Source: Flectobacillus sp. BAB-3569 | GTDB lineage: Bacteria > Bacteroidota > Bacteroidia > Cytophagales > Spirosomataceae | Reading direction: 5' to 3' | Assembly: GCF_002270355.1 (NCBI RefSeq) | Contig: NZ_NJFZ01000015.1 | Coordinates: 186,001 to 250,000 of the forward strand | Length of the DNA stretch: 64,000 bases | Part shown: positions 1-10,122 of the stretch, one piece after another | Position numbering within the stretch: the first letter of the stretch is position 1 | Layout: each line of letters begins with the position of its first letter | Position numbers and translations under genes: made by a program | The notes under the pieces: model-generated | Seen by the model: only the letters and a program-made list of their open reading frames with translations | Databases searched by the model: none | What the model was told of the DNA's origin: nothing

Positions 1-1310
1 TCGGGCTGATTGGCTAAGTCTTGTTGGTATTGTTGGCTACGAATCCATTGCTCAAACTCTGCATTGATTTTAGCAGGATACGCTTTGTTTTGAATCGTGG
101 TATTGAGTTTGGTTTGGATATATTTGACAATGGCTTGTTGTTGGGCGGTAGGCAATTGCAAGGTTGGCACGGGCAAGGCATCGTCCCAAGAGATTTGTCC
201 AGCTTCGTTTACATTATTGAAGAAACTAAACAATTGGTAGTAGTTTTTCTGCGAAAGCGGGTCATATTTATGGTCGTGGCATTTAGAGCATTCGAGGGTC
301 ATGCCCAAAAATGCAGTGCCAAGGGTATTGGTTCTGTCCACGACGTATTCTACCCGAAACTCTTCTTCAACAATCCCTCCTTCCATGTTTTGTTGGTGAT
401 TGCGCAAAAAACCCGTAGCAATTTTTTGGTCTAAAGTTGCATTGGGCAACAAATCGCCAGCCAACTGATATTTGATAAATTGGTCGTAAGGCAAATTTTG
501 GTTAAAAGCCTTGATAACCCAATCCCGAAACGGACTCATATCTCTTACCCTATCAACCGTATAGCCATGCGAATCGGCAAAGCGAGCCACGTCCATCCAA
601 TCGGTAGCCAATTTTTCACCGTAATGTTGCGAAGCGAGTAATTTATCCACCACTTTTTCATAAGCATTAGGCGATTTATCAGCCAAAAAAGCATCTATTT
701 CGGCAATGCTTGGCGGTAAGCCTGTGAGGTCTAAATACACCCTACGAAGCAAGGTTTCTTTATCGGCTTCGGGTTGTGGTTTGAGTTTTTGGGCTTCGAG
801 TTTGGCTAAAACAAAATTATCAATGTCATTTTTTACCCAATCCTCCGCTTCTACCGAAGGCACACGAGGTTTTTCGGGTTTTTCAAATGCCCAATGAGCT
901 TTGTATTCAGCCCCGTCTTTAATCCATTTGATTAGAACAGCTTTTTCCTTATTACTCAAAGAAAGGTGAGATTCGGGCGTAGGCATGATTTCTTTGGGAT
1001 TCGACGTAAGAATACGACGCACCAATTCGCTATCGTTGAGGTCGCCGGGGTCGATGGCTACTTTGCCCGGATTTTCGGGCAAATCTCCGAAAGCAGCTTC
1101 GGCGAGGTCGAGGCGTAAACCAGCCTTTTGTTTCTTTTTATCAGGCCCATGACAAGCAAAGCACTTATCCGAAAGAATAGGCTTTACGTCCATGTTGTAG
1201 TCAAGTTCATTTGGTAATAGAGCGATTTCCGCTTTAAGTTCTTCTGGCACACTGCTACCGCAAGAAGATAAAATTAAGATAGGGAAAAATACAAGAAGAA
1301 GTTTCTTCAT
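1..1310 (-). CDS. DUF1549/PSD1-type cytochrome c lipoprotein, partial (3' end outside window)
   Basis: The gene runs off the left edge; 436 codons are visible. It starts at 1310 with a lipoprotein signal (lipobox Cys about residue 17, LSSC), so it should be anchored in the periplasm or outer membrane. A single haem-binding CFACH lies at residues 50-54, in the pattern of the planctomycete-type cytochrome c domain, followed by a DUF1549 segment (YGEKLATDWMDVARFADSHG) and a second Cys-rich stretch, ECSKCHDHKYDP, near residue 340. Family members usually continue into a DUF1553 domain, expected outside the window. The biochemical role of the family is poorly known; links to polysaccharide or sugar oxidation are inferred from context in other genomes. 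Family assignment is strong, function is not. Confidence 0.85.
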   Translation of the reverse strand, partial: MKKLLLVFFPILILSSCGSSVPEELKAEIALLPNELDYNMDVKPILSDKCFACHGPDKKKQKAGLRLDLAEAAFGDLPENPGKVAIDPGDLNDSELVRRILTSNPKEIMPTPESHLSLSNKEKAVLIKWIKDGAEYKAHWAFEKPEKPRVPSVEAEDWVKNDIDNFVLAKLEAQKLKPQPEADKETLLRRVYLDLTGLPPSIAEIDAFLADKSPNAYEKVVDKLLASQHYGEKLATDWMDVARFADSHGYTVDRVRDMSPFRDWVIKAFNQNLPYDQFIKYQLAGDLLPNATLDQKIATGFLRNHQQNMEGGIVEEEFRVEYVVDRTNTLGTAFLGMTLECSKCHDHKYDPLSQKNYYQLFSFFNNVNEAGQISWDDALPVPTLQLPTAQQQAIVKYIQTKLNTTIQNKAYPAKINAEFEQWIRSQQYQQDLANQP

Positions 1311-1714
1311 CTGTTACTAGGTTTATTCATAAATATAGTACAATTACTTGTACCTTATGGATAAAAAGTTGGATGAAATCAATTATACTCAATGCCAAAG
1401 TATGATAGGATAAAATGCTACAAGTATTGGCTAATTTTCCACAAAAAGATGGGGGAGGTGTTTAACAATGAAGTACTTAAGATAGTGGACAAAATAGAAT
1501 TTAATTTTTGAGCTTACGGCTTTCAGCTTTGAGCATTCGGCAAAAATATATCTATTGTTACTAAAAAACGATTTAACACTCTTTGCCTTGTGACTGTTGC
1601 CTTGCCCCTATTAAATATAATTCTGCACTAATACTTAAGAGGGTAAATTGCTAGTTCAAGACAAAGTCTCGAACTAGGTAATAATAACTCATTGCCGAAA
1701 GCCAAAACTAAGAC
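1311..1714. repeat. Intergenic region carrying family-A repeat and a palindrome
   Basis: No gene is seen in these 404 bases. A roughly 110-nt repeat unit (about 1501-1616) has a core at 1539-1587 beginning GGCAAAAATATATCTATTG and ending CACTCTTTGCC. Near-identical or related copies lie at about 30698-30815 and 13840-13922. A separate palindrome at 1651-1677 (CTAGTTC ... GAACTAG) can form a hairpin behind the mprF-like gene; its left half CTAGTTCAAGAC recurs at 49301. The segment TGGACAAAA near 1486 also recurs near 49283 and, inverted, at 49401. Confidence 0.7.
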
Positions 1715-4284
1715 CTATAGTTTCATCACTTTACCCAAAGCCATAGGAAGGCTTATTAAATCATAGTGATTTTCATAGACTAAATACTTATTGACCCATG
1801 TTGGATTAAACTTATCTTTAAAGTCTCTCAATCCATGATAATGACGGAACTGTTGGAGTTTTTCGTAGGCAAATTTTACCGTCCATTCTGGAAAATCTTT
1901 TGGCTGGTCGATACCCGACATAGGCGCTACGCCCATGTTGAGGGCGCTCAATCCTTGTTCTTTGAGCTGGGCTATAAGGGCAATAATCAGCGCATCCATT
2001 GAGCCAGAGGGGGCATCCTCCGTTTTTCTGACCAAGTCATACGTTCCTTCATTGGGTGTATAATCGGGAATGATATTGAGAAAAGAAACTATTTTTTCAT
2101 CGCTGTTTTCAATGGTAATAATGGTTTGATTTTTCAACTCATTCCAATTGAACATCCCTTGAGAAAAACCATTTCTTTTCGCTCTAAAGAGCGTAGCCAG
2201 TCATCTGAAACGTGTTTGAGTTTTTGTAAAAGGCCATCTTTGATGGGCGCTTGATGAACGACTGTTTTAAACCCTTTTTTCTCCAAAGTATTTAGGGCAT
2301 TTCTCAACGATTTTTTGTCTTTTCCTTCCAAAGTAAAAGTCTGTAAATTCACGACAGCCTCTTGACCGATTGGTAATGATTTTTTACCAAAAGACTCAAA
2401 AAGTGATAGTTCGCTTTCATCAATTTTGTAATACGCGGTTTTAAGACTATTTCTTTTACAAAAAACTTCAAATTCGTGTAGCAACTTGCGCATACTTTCT
2501 GGAGAATCTTCACAGACGGGCTCACCCAAAGCAATGGCAAAACCAGAGGCAATTTTGTAAGCGATAAATCCCTCGATTTTAGTGCCGAAAAAGAAAGTTT
2601 TATCAGTATCTACTTTGAAATGGTCGTCGGCTGTGTGACCATATTTGGCTAATAATTCAAGTGCTTTTGCTTGTTCTTCCTCATCTGAAGAATAGTGAAA
2701 AATATATGGTTTGACAAAAGCATAGATAAGCAAACCCAAGGACAAACTTCCCAAAAGATTGATAGAGTGAATAAAACCTTTGGCAAAACGAGTGACAGGA
2801 GAGACCGTTGTTTCAATAAGGAAAAAGCTTCGTATACTGTTTTCGATGGAATTACTCAAAGAAAAGTCAATGCCAAATTCCTTTTTGTCCAAAAAGTAAA
2901 AACCAATGACGCCATAAACTAATACCATTCCCAAGATTAAACTTGCCAAGCGTAAACCAAAACTTTGCAATTTTCGATCACTTCGCACGTAGTACTGTTT
3001 TCGTGTAAAAAGTAAAATAATCAGCGTAAAAAGCGCAAAAATAGATTCTTCGTAATCAATCGCTTTGGTCAAATGACCAACTAGCGATACAGTACTGAGC
3101 AGTACCGCCATCAACCAAGCGTTACGCTGTCCTCTCATCAAGAATGCCGCACAAATCAACATAGAAATACCCGCCATCAAAACCGCCTGATTGGATAGAT
3201 GCACTGCGGCAACAGGTAGGAAATTTTCTAATAATTGAAGACGTTCAACAAGGGGAGGAGTGAGCACCGAGATAATATTGACAATCCCCAACAACGCCAG
3301 TAGCATGGCAGGAAGTATTCTTAGCAGGATATTTCCTCGATTCAATAAAAAACTGCCAATGCCTGCAACCAGCGGTAACCAAAACTCAAACACACGGTAA
3401 AGTATGGTGATAGAAATGGCTTGGGTTTCGCTAAATCCATAAGAAGTTATCAATAAAATCATGGAAACTTCCACCGCTCCCAAACCTCTCAAAAATGGAG
3501 AAATGACATAGAAAAGTGTTGCTATCACATAGCCCGCTATGCAACTTTCGATGCTGGCAGACAATCCTAGAGCCTTCATGGCAATACCTAAGTGTAGCAT
3601 CCCCGTGATTTCAATACCTACCGAAAAGAGTAATACCATCAGTATTTCTTTTACCGAAAAATTCCCTACATTGATTTCTTCGGCTAACATTTCAAACTGC
3701 GGACTTACTTTGGTTAATTGCTCGTACACCCATCCTTTCTCCAGAAAAGACCAAGTTGCCCACACCAACAATGCCACTAGCACGACAATTCCCCCAAAGA
3801 CTAACCACGAACTAGCCGTAGAGCTGCGGACTATTGCCAGATAAACTAAAACAGGGAATGCTACCAATGCAAGAGAGGCAATGCCTACAACAGCATAGAT
3901 GTAGGATGCAAAATTAATTCGAGTTTTACTTACGCCTTTTCTTTCAATTTCTTGATTGAAAAAAGCCAAGGAAGTAACGCCCCCACCCGGCAAAAATACA
4001 CTGATAAGATTTCGTTTCAGAAAGAGCTTTAGCCCATCTGTAAGTGTGATATTACTTTGTACTGCTCGAAAGGCATATACATACATGAGTCCATTGAGTA
4101 GGATATACAATACGGTGACTAATATGCCTACAAAGAAGTAACTCAAGTCAACATTTTTTACTATATCCACAGACTGCACGATATCAGACTGTTGTTGTCG
4201 GAAGAAATATATTGCTAATAGTAGAAACAAAAAAGCAAGAATTTCTTTTAAATAGTAGTTTCGAGATTTAAGGAGGTTTTTCAT
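1715..4284 (-). pseudogene. mprF: Phosphatidylglycerol lysyltransferase (MprF/LpiA type), frameshifted
   Basis: The MprF family moves an amino acid (usually lysine) from charged tRNA to phosphatidylglycerol and flips the product, lowering membrane negative charge. The first reading frame (4284 to 2134) gives a multi-pass flippase-like domain (about residues 10-500) and the start of the cytosolic DUF2156 GNAT-like synthase domain. It then leaves frame after ERKEMVF at about 2165. The rest of DUF2156 continues in another frame to 1715, with family-typical SMDALIIALIAQLKEQG, NMGVAPMSGI and FKDKFNPTWVNKYLVY. Adding one T to the five-T run at about 2164-2168 (coding sense) joins the frames as MVFSQGMFNW, giving about 860 residues, the normal family length. 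It is either a true inactivating deletion or a homopolymer base-calling error. Its upstream neighbour is the acvB-like gene, transcribed the same way 98 nt away. Confidence 0.85.
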
Positions 4285-4382
4285 AGAATTATGAGATTTT
4301 TTAACGGACTCAGAAATGCAATACTATTGTAAAGTTCTCATTATTAGGTAATTTGTGTATTTGCTATTCTCAGCCTTTACAC

Positions 4383-5821
4383 CTAATTTTCTAAAACTTT
4401 ATTAACTATACTCGTATAGGCATTGTCAAAATGATGCCCCCCTGGGAGAATTTCTACTTTGGCTCCTGTTTTTCTAAAAGAGTTGGTGATGTCGGCATCT
4501 TCGTCGCTTCCAAATAGACAAAGTCGTTTGAAAGAATGAGATAACTCCATTTCTTTGACGACATCATAAGGGTCATTATTGCCTCCCAAACTAAGCATAT
4601 CTGCCACATGGATTTCAAAATCTCCCTTAGTATCAGGTGAGAGTAGGGTTATACTAGATAGTTTTTCTCGAAGCGATTCAGGAAGTTTATTAGCAATAAA
4701 AGGAGCTACGCAAGCCCCAAAAGAATACCCCATTATTCGGAATGACTTGACTTCTTTGTATTGCAAATAATATTGCGCAATTTCTGCAATTTTCCTTGCC
4801 GTTTCTTCTGGAGTTCGAGCATTCTAGAAATATTTTTGGGAATCTAAGCCTATTACAGCAATGCCTTTCTCAGCAAAGGCATTGGCAATACCTTGGTCAA
4901 AACTTGTCCAGCCGCCATCCCCCGAAAGGAAAAATACTAATTCATTATTGGCATTTGACTTCGGTTCAATAATATCAATAGGTAAATCTGTTTTGAGACT
5001 TACTGGTAATGCTTTTGAAGTCGTTGCTGCTAAGGAATTGTAAGCTTGTTTAAACTGAGGTAGCCAATTTCCTGTATACGAAAATCCATGACCCACCTTC
5101 GGCAAAGTGATGAGCTCTACATTTTTGATACCTTTTAAGAAAGAAGCAGTGGCATCGTAAGGACAAGTTTGGTCTTTTACCCCGTTGAGAACGATAAATG
5201 GTGCAGGAAGTTTTTCAACACGGTCAAAGTAATACGATTTGCCTTCTTTAAGTACATGATACAAAAGCCCATTGCCTTTACAAAAAGGTTTTTTGAGGTC
5301 TATATCTGGGCAAAATCCAAGTGAAATTCCGCCTTTGAAAGTACCAGCAGGTGCCTGAGCGATAAGTCCATAAATGAATACTGCGCCATAAGAATATCCC
5401 ACAAGAATAGGTTTTTGATAAGAGGCAAAATGGTACTTACGTTGAAGCATCATACTTAACTGCTCAAAATCAGCAGCAGGGTAAGAACATGCACCTTTGT
5501 CTTTTGCCATCGAAGCAGCAAAATATTTAGCATCAATTCCTGCCACTAAGCTCCTTGATAGGCTAAATAACGAGCCATGCTCAACACGCCAGATTGCCAG
5601 CCACCATCGCCCGACACGAAGAGAACCAATGAATTAGGCGTACCCGATGGATGATACATTGTTAATTTTCCGAATTTCCCATAGCGTAAACTGTCTATGC
5701 TTATGGGTTTGGGATCTGTGAAAGAATAGGTTTTTACTTGAATGAAAAGAGTACAAGCGGTAAAGAATAACACCTTTTTCAAAAGCGAAATTCTTTTGAG
5801 AGTTGAAGCAATCATAGTCAT
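4383..5821 (-). pseudogene. acvB: AcvB/VirJ-family lysyl-PG hydrolase-like protein, two lesions
   Basis: The reading is a two-domain alpha/beta-hydrolase of the AcvB/VirJ family with an N-terminal signal segment. Each half has the GDGGW motif (LVLFVSGDGGW, LVFFLSGDGGW) and a nucleophile elbow (GYSYGA, GYSFGA). Agrobacterium AcvB hydrolyses lysyl-phosphatidylglycerol and is encoded with the synthase LpiA. Lesion 1 at about 5546-5550: one base appears lost, so GCT TAG TGG replaces a reading G-A-L-V-A-G-I-D; translation could only resume at a GTG. Lesion 2 at about 4822: an in-frame TAG sits between DSQKYF and NARTPEETARK, where relatives have Trp (TGG to TAG). The repaired length of about 479 residues suits full-length AcvB rather than the shorter VirJ. 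A pseudogene is likely because one lesion is a substitution and not a homopolymer indel. Confidence 0.85.
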
Positions 5822-6192
5822 GACTAAATTTAGTTTTAGCGATGTTTGACCCAGTTAAAGAAATATGTATGCTCGTGTATGAGCCTATATATTCAGTAAA
5901 TTATTGCTTCATAAGGTGATTGTTGGAAATGAGAATATAACGCTTTGATAGATTAAATGAAGAATTGTTTAATCGAGCAGGTGTTTTTTTTCAAATAAAG
6001 AAGCTACTTGAATTGTTTATTTTGCTAAAAAAGGTGTTGAGCTTGAAGTTTAAAAGGAACGTAGAACAATTTCGGATATCGGATGTTGGATTTCGGAATT
6101 GTAACCTTCAGGATTTTGTACAAACAATGATATTTTTCGTTATTTCCGAAATCCGAAATAGTTTGAAGTCTTAACTCACAATTCTACATTAA
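5822..6192. repeat. Intergenic region with family-B (TTTCGGAT) inverted repeat
   Basis: These 371 bases hold no convincing gene; a 69-codon frame here is made of repeat sequence. The first arm at 6069-6098 has the pattern ATTTCGGATATCGGA then GGATTTCGGAA, and the second at 6142-6160 reads ATTTCCGAAATCCGAAAT, so the region can fold into a hairpin with a loop of about 43 nt. The 30 bases 6069-6098 are the exact reverse complement of 39275-39304. Confidence 0.75.
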
Positions 6193-6678
6193 CTAAAGTG
6201 TTAAATCTGATACAAAACCTATGGCATCGTCGGGAGTAAGGACGATTTTTTTGTTTCCTTCAAGGTGAATCATGACAAATTTTTCACGTTGGGTCGCGTA
6301 CCAAAGCATTGAACCTTGATTTTTACTGGAGAAATAGCCAAAGTATCCAAATAAACCTCCGACGCCAAATGTACGAATGGCAAATCCCATCTGCTCATTG
6401 CTTAGCATTTCAACCTTTTCGATTTTTCGTCTTTCATATTTAGCATTATAAAAAAGTCGATTGATCACAAGCATATCTTCTGTAATTTGATAGCCTCGTG
6501 GACTGTAGCCTAAACTGATTGCATAAGTAGCTACGAGCAAAACGATCGTTAGTACAGTCACCCAAAAACTTTCTTGTTGAAGCATTGGAAAAAGAAAAAT
6601 TGCCATAAAAGCAAATAATAGCGTAACACTTATCGAAGTAATTTTTGCGAGTTTGTCTAATGAGGCTTTGTAGATCAT
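6193..6678 (-). CDS. PH-domain-like small membrane protein
   Basis: This 161-residue protein has two adjacent hydrophobic segments near the N-terminus (about residues 15-35 and 38-57). A soluble C-terminal part follows with the pattern of bacterial PH-like (bPH2/YdbT-like) domains: YSPRGYQITEDMLVINR, then alternating beta-strand-like stretches ending in KKIVLTPDDAIGFVSDL. Such proteins sit in the cytoplasmic membrane with the PH-like fold on the cytoplasmic face; substrates are unknown. It lies downstream of tamL on the same strand, separated by about 110 nt. The family call rests on pattern recognition and is moderate. Confidence 0.6.
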   Translation of the reverse strand: MIYKASLDKLAKITSISVTLLFAFMAIFLFPMLQQESFWVTVLTIVLLVATYAISLGYSPRGYQITEDMLVINRLFYNAKYERRKIEKVEMLSNEQMGFAIRTFGVGGLFGYFGYFSSKNQGSMLWYATQREKFVMIHLEGNKKIVLTPDDAIGFVSDLTL

Positions 6679-6789
6679 GGCAGTTAGAATTAAAAGATCA
6701 AAAGTAGATTACTTTAACTATAATAAGGTAGTAAAAAAGCTCGTTTCTGTCAAGCCTCGCTGATATTTGTTAATAGAAAATCGATCCGC

Positions 6790-9267
6790 TTAAAATGGAT
6801 ATCCAATACCAAAATTAAGAGTCAAAGGGTTTGTATACGGTTGTTCGGGATAGAGTGGACTTTTGAGGTTGTCTCTCAAAAATACCCAATTATCACCCTT
6901 AAAGGCAGGGTCAAGGACGCGTACAGCCCAGTCAAATCTAATCACGAAAAATGATAAGTCATAGCGCAAACCAAAACCAATATCCATTGCAATTTCTTTG
7001 TAGAAGCGATTTAGTTGAAAATCTGAACCTGTTAAACCAGCGGTGTTTTGATTAGGAAATCTCCAAACGTTACCAGCATCAGCAAAAAGAGCTCCGTTTA
7101 GGTCTCCATAAAAACGAATAATTTTGAAACGCAACTCCGCACTCGTTTCAAGAATAATACTCCCTGGGTTATCAAAAGATCCAGTAAATGAACCAGGTCC
7201 CAGTCCTCTAGGTCGCCATGCTCGCAAGCTGTTTGGTCCACCGATAAAGAAGTTCTTTTCATAAGGTAAATCCTTGTCAGCTCCATACGCAAAGGCCGCA
7301 CCTGTATTGATTCGATAGGCCAAAAGGGTTTTATCGCTACGACCAATAGGAATATATTTTCGGTAATCGGCACTGGCTTTGATAAATCGATAGAATTGCA
7401 GAGAATCTTGTAAAAGATTGGTCAAGAAACCAAATTTATTTCCTTTTACTAAGTTCAAAGTAGTACCACCAGACTCAAAAAATAGCTTTAAGTATTTCCC
7501 TTGTTTGAGTTGTCCATACGGGTTATCAGTGTAAGTGTATGTGGCACTCATACTGGAGATAAATGATTGTTGGAAACTTCGTTTGAGGTTGTTCCCTAAG
7601 CGTAATAAGCTATCCAAAAAGTTACGAAAAGCAGGCGCTTGGTTACTGGTGTTAACAAGATTGACATCAAAAAGGGATACTTGCCAGTATTTGTTGGGCG
7701 ACGGACGCCAGTTGAAAGTACTAGCCACTTTAAAACCAAAACGGTTATATTCTTGGCGACCAATAAACTCGCCACCCACACTGATACGAGTTTGTGGCGA
7801 ATAGTTCTCGAAACGTTGGGCAAGACCTTCAGGTAATAATATTTTTGGAATAATAAACGAGGTATTTAATCCTAACTCAAGATTTCGGTTTACTGAATCG
7901 GGGCGTAAAAAACCTGCTTGAGCCTCAAATCCAAATCGAAAAGTTGTTTCGAAGGAATTGACACTATTATTGATATTTCTAGCTTTGAAAGAAGTATTCA
8001 AAAAAGGACCTGGCACTAAGTTGTTGAGACTTCCTCCTGCAAATACACTTCCACCTGTTTCGACCGAAAATTCGTATTTATCTAAAGGTTTGGCATAAAT
8101 CGAGGCATTGATCACCCCTTTGGTTGTGTCCAAATTGATACGTGTAAATTGGAACTGCTCCAAACCGTATAATTTCTTTTGGGTTTGGTTGATTTTTTCT
8201 TGACTAAATACTTGATTTTTTCTTAAATCAATTTTTGTATCTAATACACTTGGTGAAAACTTTTTATTTACGAAAATGTATTGAATATTAGGACTATACA
8301 CCGTATCGACCGTGGTACGATAGGCATTTGTATAAGTACCATCGGCAATAAATTGAATATTCCCGATATTGTAAGCCGTTGAATAATTGTTGCTTCGGGG
8401 ATTACGGTCGGGACTTGGAATGTAGGTAATTACTTGGAGTTTTCCAGTTTTAGCGGTATCTAAAGCATTGATTTTTAGACTTAAAAAATCTTTAGAGAAA
8501 GCATAGTAGCCGTTGTTTTTCAATAAGCTTTCTATTCGGTCTTTTTCTGCATTATAGTTTTCAAGGGTGAGTCTTTCGCCTGATTTAAGAAAACTTTGCT
8601 TTTTGTTTTTTTCTAATAATTGTAAAATTTTATAATCTTTTACTACCAGCGAATCATTGCTTCCAATAGGGTAACTTACTCCCTCGTTGATAACGTAGGT
8701 AACAGCCACGCTTCCTTTTTTGATAAATAAAGAATCGACTTTATAAGAAACTTGCGTGAGGAAAAAACCATGATTTTTATAGTAAGTTTTAATTTTTTCG
8801 ACATTTTTCTCTGACTCATCCTTGTAAAAATAAGAGGGTGGTTCTCCGAATGTACGCATGGCCCAGTTGCCCTCAGCGATGGCTCTGGTAAGTTTTTGTG
8901 CCTTTTTTTCTTTCTTTTGAAGAAGTTTGTTGTATTCGTTTGAATTAATATCAAGTCCTTTTATTTGTTCCTCAAAATCCTCATTTAACTTTGTAAGTTC
9001 ATATTCCCATTGAAGTTTCTTTTTCGGAAAATCTTTAGAAAAAAGCTGATAAAAATACAAACCGGGCGTGATAGGAGTTCGCAGAATTTTTTTGTTCGGT
9101 TTTTGGGGCAATAGGGGCTCTAGATTCTCAGTAGTAATCTTTCTGTTGCCACGAAAGTTTTGAGAATAGAGCAATGGGTCAGAGAATATATTAGAAGTAG
9201 TACAGCTGGAAAGCCAACTACCGATACTAATCAATGTGAGATATAGGCAAAAATGTCTCAAAGTCAT
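6790..9267 (-). CDS. tamL: Translocation and assembly module lipoprotein TamL (BamA/TamA-like Omp85)
   Basis: TamL is the Bacteroidota lipoprotein form of TamA, an Omp85-superfamily outer-membrane barrel that works with the inner-membrane TamB. I take the ATG at 9267, giving a lipobox (WLSSCTTS); a TTG six codons upstream is less likely. Residues about 90-400 form POTRA-like modules (VSYKVDSLFIKKGSVAVTYVINEG; NIQFIADG). The C-terminal half is a bacterial surface-antigen barrel with FIGGPNSLRAWRPRGLGPGSF, the Omp85 motif equivalent of VRGY/F, and it ends in a terminal Phe (GIGYPF) typical of barrels. At about 825 residues the length is normal. No tamB is in the window. Confidence 0.88.
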   Translation of the reverse strand: MTLRHFCLYLTLISIGSWLSSCTTSNIFSDPLLYSQNFRGNRKITTENLEPLLPQKPNKKILRTPITPGLYFYQLFSKDFPKKKLQWEYELTKLNEDFEEQIKGLDINSNEYNKLLQKKEKKAQKLTRAIAEGNWAMRTFGEPPSYFYKDESEKNVEKIKTYYKNHGFFLTQVSYKVDSLFIKKGSVAVTYVINEGVSYPIGSNDSLVVKDYKILQLLEKNKKQSFLKSGERLTLENYNAEKDRIESLLKNNGYYAFSKDFLSLKINALDTAKTGKLQVITYIPSPDRNPRSNNYSTAYNIGNIQFIADGTYTNAYRTTVDTVYSPNIQYIFVNKKFSPSVLDTKIDLRKNQVFSQEKINQTQKKLYGLEQFQFTRINLDTTKGVINASIYAKPLDKYEFSVETGGSVFAGGSLNNLVPGPFLNTSFKARNINNSVNSFETTFRFGFEAQAGFLRPDSVNRNLELGLNTSFIIPKILLPEGLAQRFENYSPQTRISVGGEFIGRQEYNRFGFKVASTFNWRPSPNKYWQVSLFDVNLVNTSNQAPAFRNFLDSLLRLGNNLKRSFQQSFISSMSATYTYTDNPYGQLKQGKYLKLFFESGGTTLNLVKGNKFGFLTNLLQDSLQFYRFIKASADYRKYIPIGRSDKTLLAYRINTGAAFAYGADKDLPYEKNFFIGGPNSLRAWRPRGLGPGSFTGSFDNPGSIILETSAELRFKIIRFYGDLNGALFADAGNVWRFPNQNTAGLTGSDFQLNRFYKEIAMDIGFGLRYDLSFFVIRFDWAVRVLDPAFKGDNWVFLRDNLKSPLYPEQPYTNPLTLNFGIGYPF

Positions 9268-9327
9268 ACTTAATATATGTAACAAGGGTGCTGATATACA
9301 GCGACTAACCTTTTAAAATATTGCTTT

Positions 9328-10065
9328 ATGTTGTCAAAAAACCAGATTAAATACATTAATTCTCTTCAGCAAAAAAAGTTTCGTCAAGAATACCAATCTT
9401 TTGTAGTAGAAGGCGCCAAAAGTGTGGTTGAGCTACTTTCATCTGATTTTGAGCTGGAGTCGTTGTATGTTACTGAGGATTTTTACAAAGAAACTAAACC
9501 TCTATTAGACAAACAACCTTTAAGAGCCGAAATTGTAGGACAGGCAGAATTAGAAAAGGCTGGTACATTTAGTTCGAACAACGCAGCGCTTGCGGTTGCG
9601 AAGATGAAATCTAATCAAGAGTTGCTATTGAATGACACCGAATACGCCTTAGTATTGGACGAAATTCGTGACCCCGGCAATTTGGGAACGATTATTCGTA
9701 TCGCAGACTGGTATGGTATTCAAAAGATTATTTGCTCAGAAGGAACGGTAGATTTGTACAATCCCAAGGTTATATCTTCAACGATGGGTTCTTTTACGCG
9801 GGTATCTTTGTTTTATACCGATTTGGTAAAATATCTAAAAGGACAACAAAAACCGATATATGGGGCATTTTTGGACTCAGAAAATGTACACACGCTCAAT
9901 TTTGCGCCTAGTGGGTATATCATCATAGGTAACGAAGCTAACGGGATTTCTGAAGCAGTGGAGGAGGTTGTAACGCACAAAATTACAATTCCAAGATTTG
10001 GTGGTGCAGAGTCACTAAACGCTGGTATTGCTACCGCTGTTATTTGCGATAATTTGAGAAGATAG
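9328..10065 (+). CDS. TrmH/SpoU-family RNA methyltransferase
   Basis: This 245-residue SPOUT-class enzyme transfers a methyl group from SAM to a ribose 2'-OH in rRNA or tRNA. The N-terminal substrate-binding domain begins with the typical KNQIKYINSLQQKKFRQ. The three SpoU motifs follow: motif 1 LDEIRDPGNLGTIIRIADW (about 110-128), motif 2 IIIGNEANGIS (about 199-209) and motif 3 IPRFGGAESLNAGIATAV (about 221-238). The Arg, Glu and Asn of the knotted active site are present. It is divergent from tamL and ends in a strong bidirectional terminator. Whether it is RlmB-, TrmH- or TsnR-like cannot be decided by eye. Confidence 0.88.
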   Translation: MLSKNQIKYINSLQQKKFRQEYQSFVVEGAKSVVELLSSDFELESLYVTEDFYKETKPLLDKQPLRAEIVGQAELEKAGTFSSNNAALAVAKMKSNQELLLNDTEYALVLDEIRDPGNLGTIIRIADWYGIQKIICSEGTVDLYNPKVISSTMGSFTRVSLFYTDLVKYLKGQQKPIYGAFLDSENVHTLNFAPSGYIIIGNEANGISEAVEEVVTHKITIPRFGGAESLNAGIATAVICDNLRR

Positions 10066-10079
10066 TTCTTTAGAATTTT

Positions 10080-10117
10080 TGCTGTTGTTGGAGCTCTTTC
10101 CAACAACAGCAAAAAAA
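10080..10117. terminator. Bidirectional intrinsic terminator
   Basis: A perfect 13-bp stem (TGCTGTTGTTGGA with TCCAACAACAGCA) and a 6-nt loop lie between the convergent RNA methyltransferase and aldo/keto reductase genes. A-rich sequence on the right gives a U-tract for the minus strand, and TTTTT on the left has limited use for the plus strand. Confidence 0.85.
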
Positions 10118-10122
10118 TCAAT

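Noticed and set aside
5965-6174. A 69-codon plus-strand open frame
   Set aside because: It consists largely of the family-B repeat arms and has no protein-like pattern; the repeat explains the open frame.
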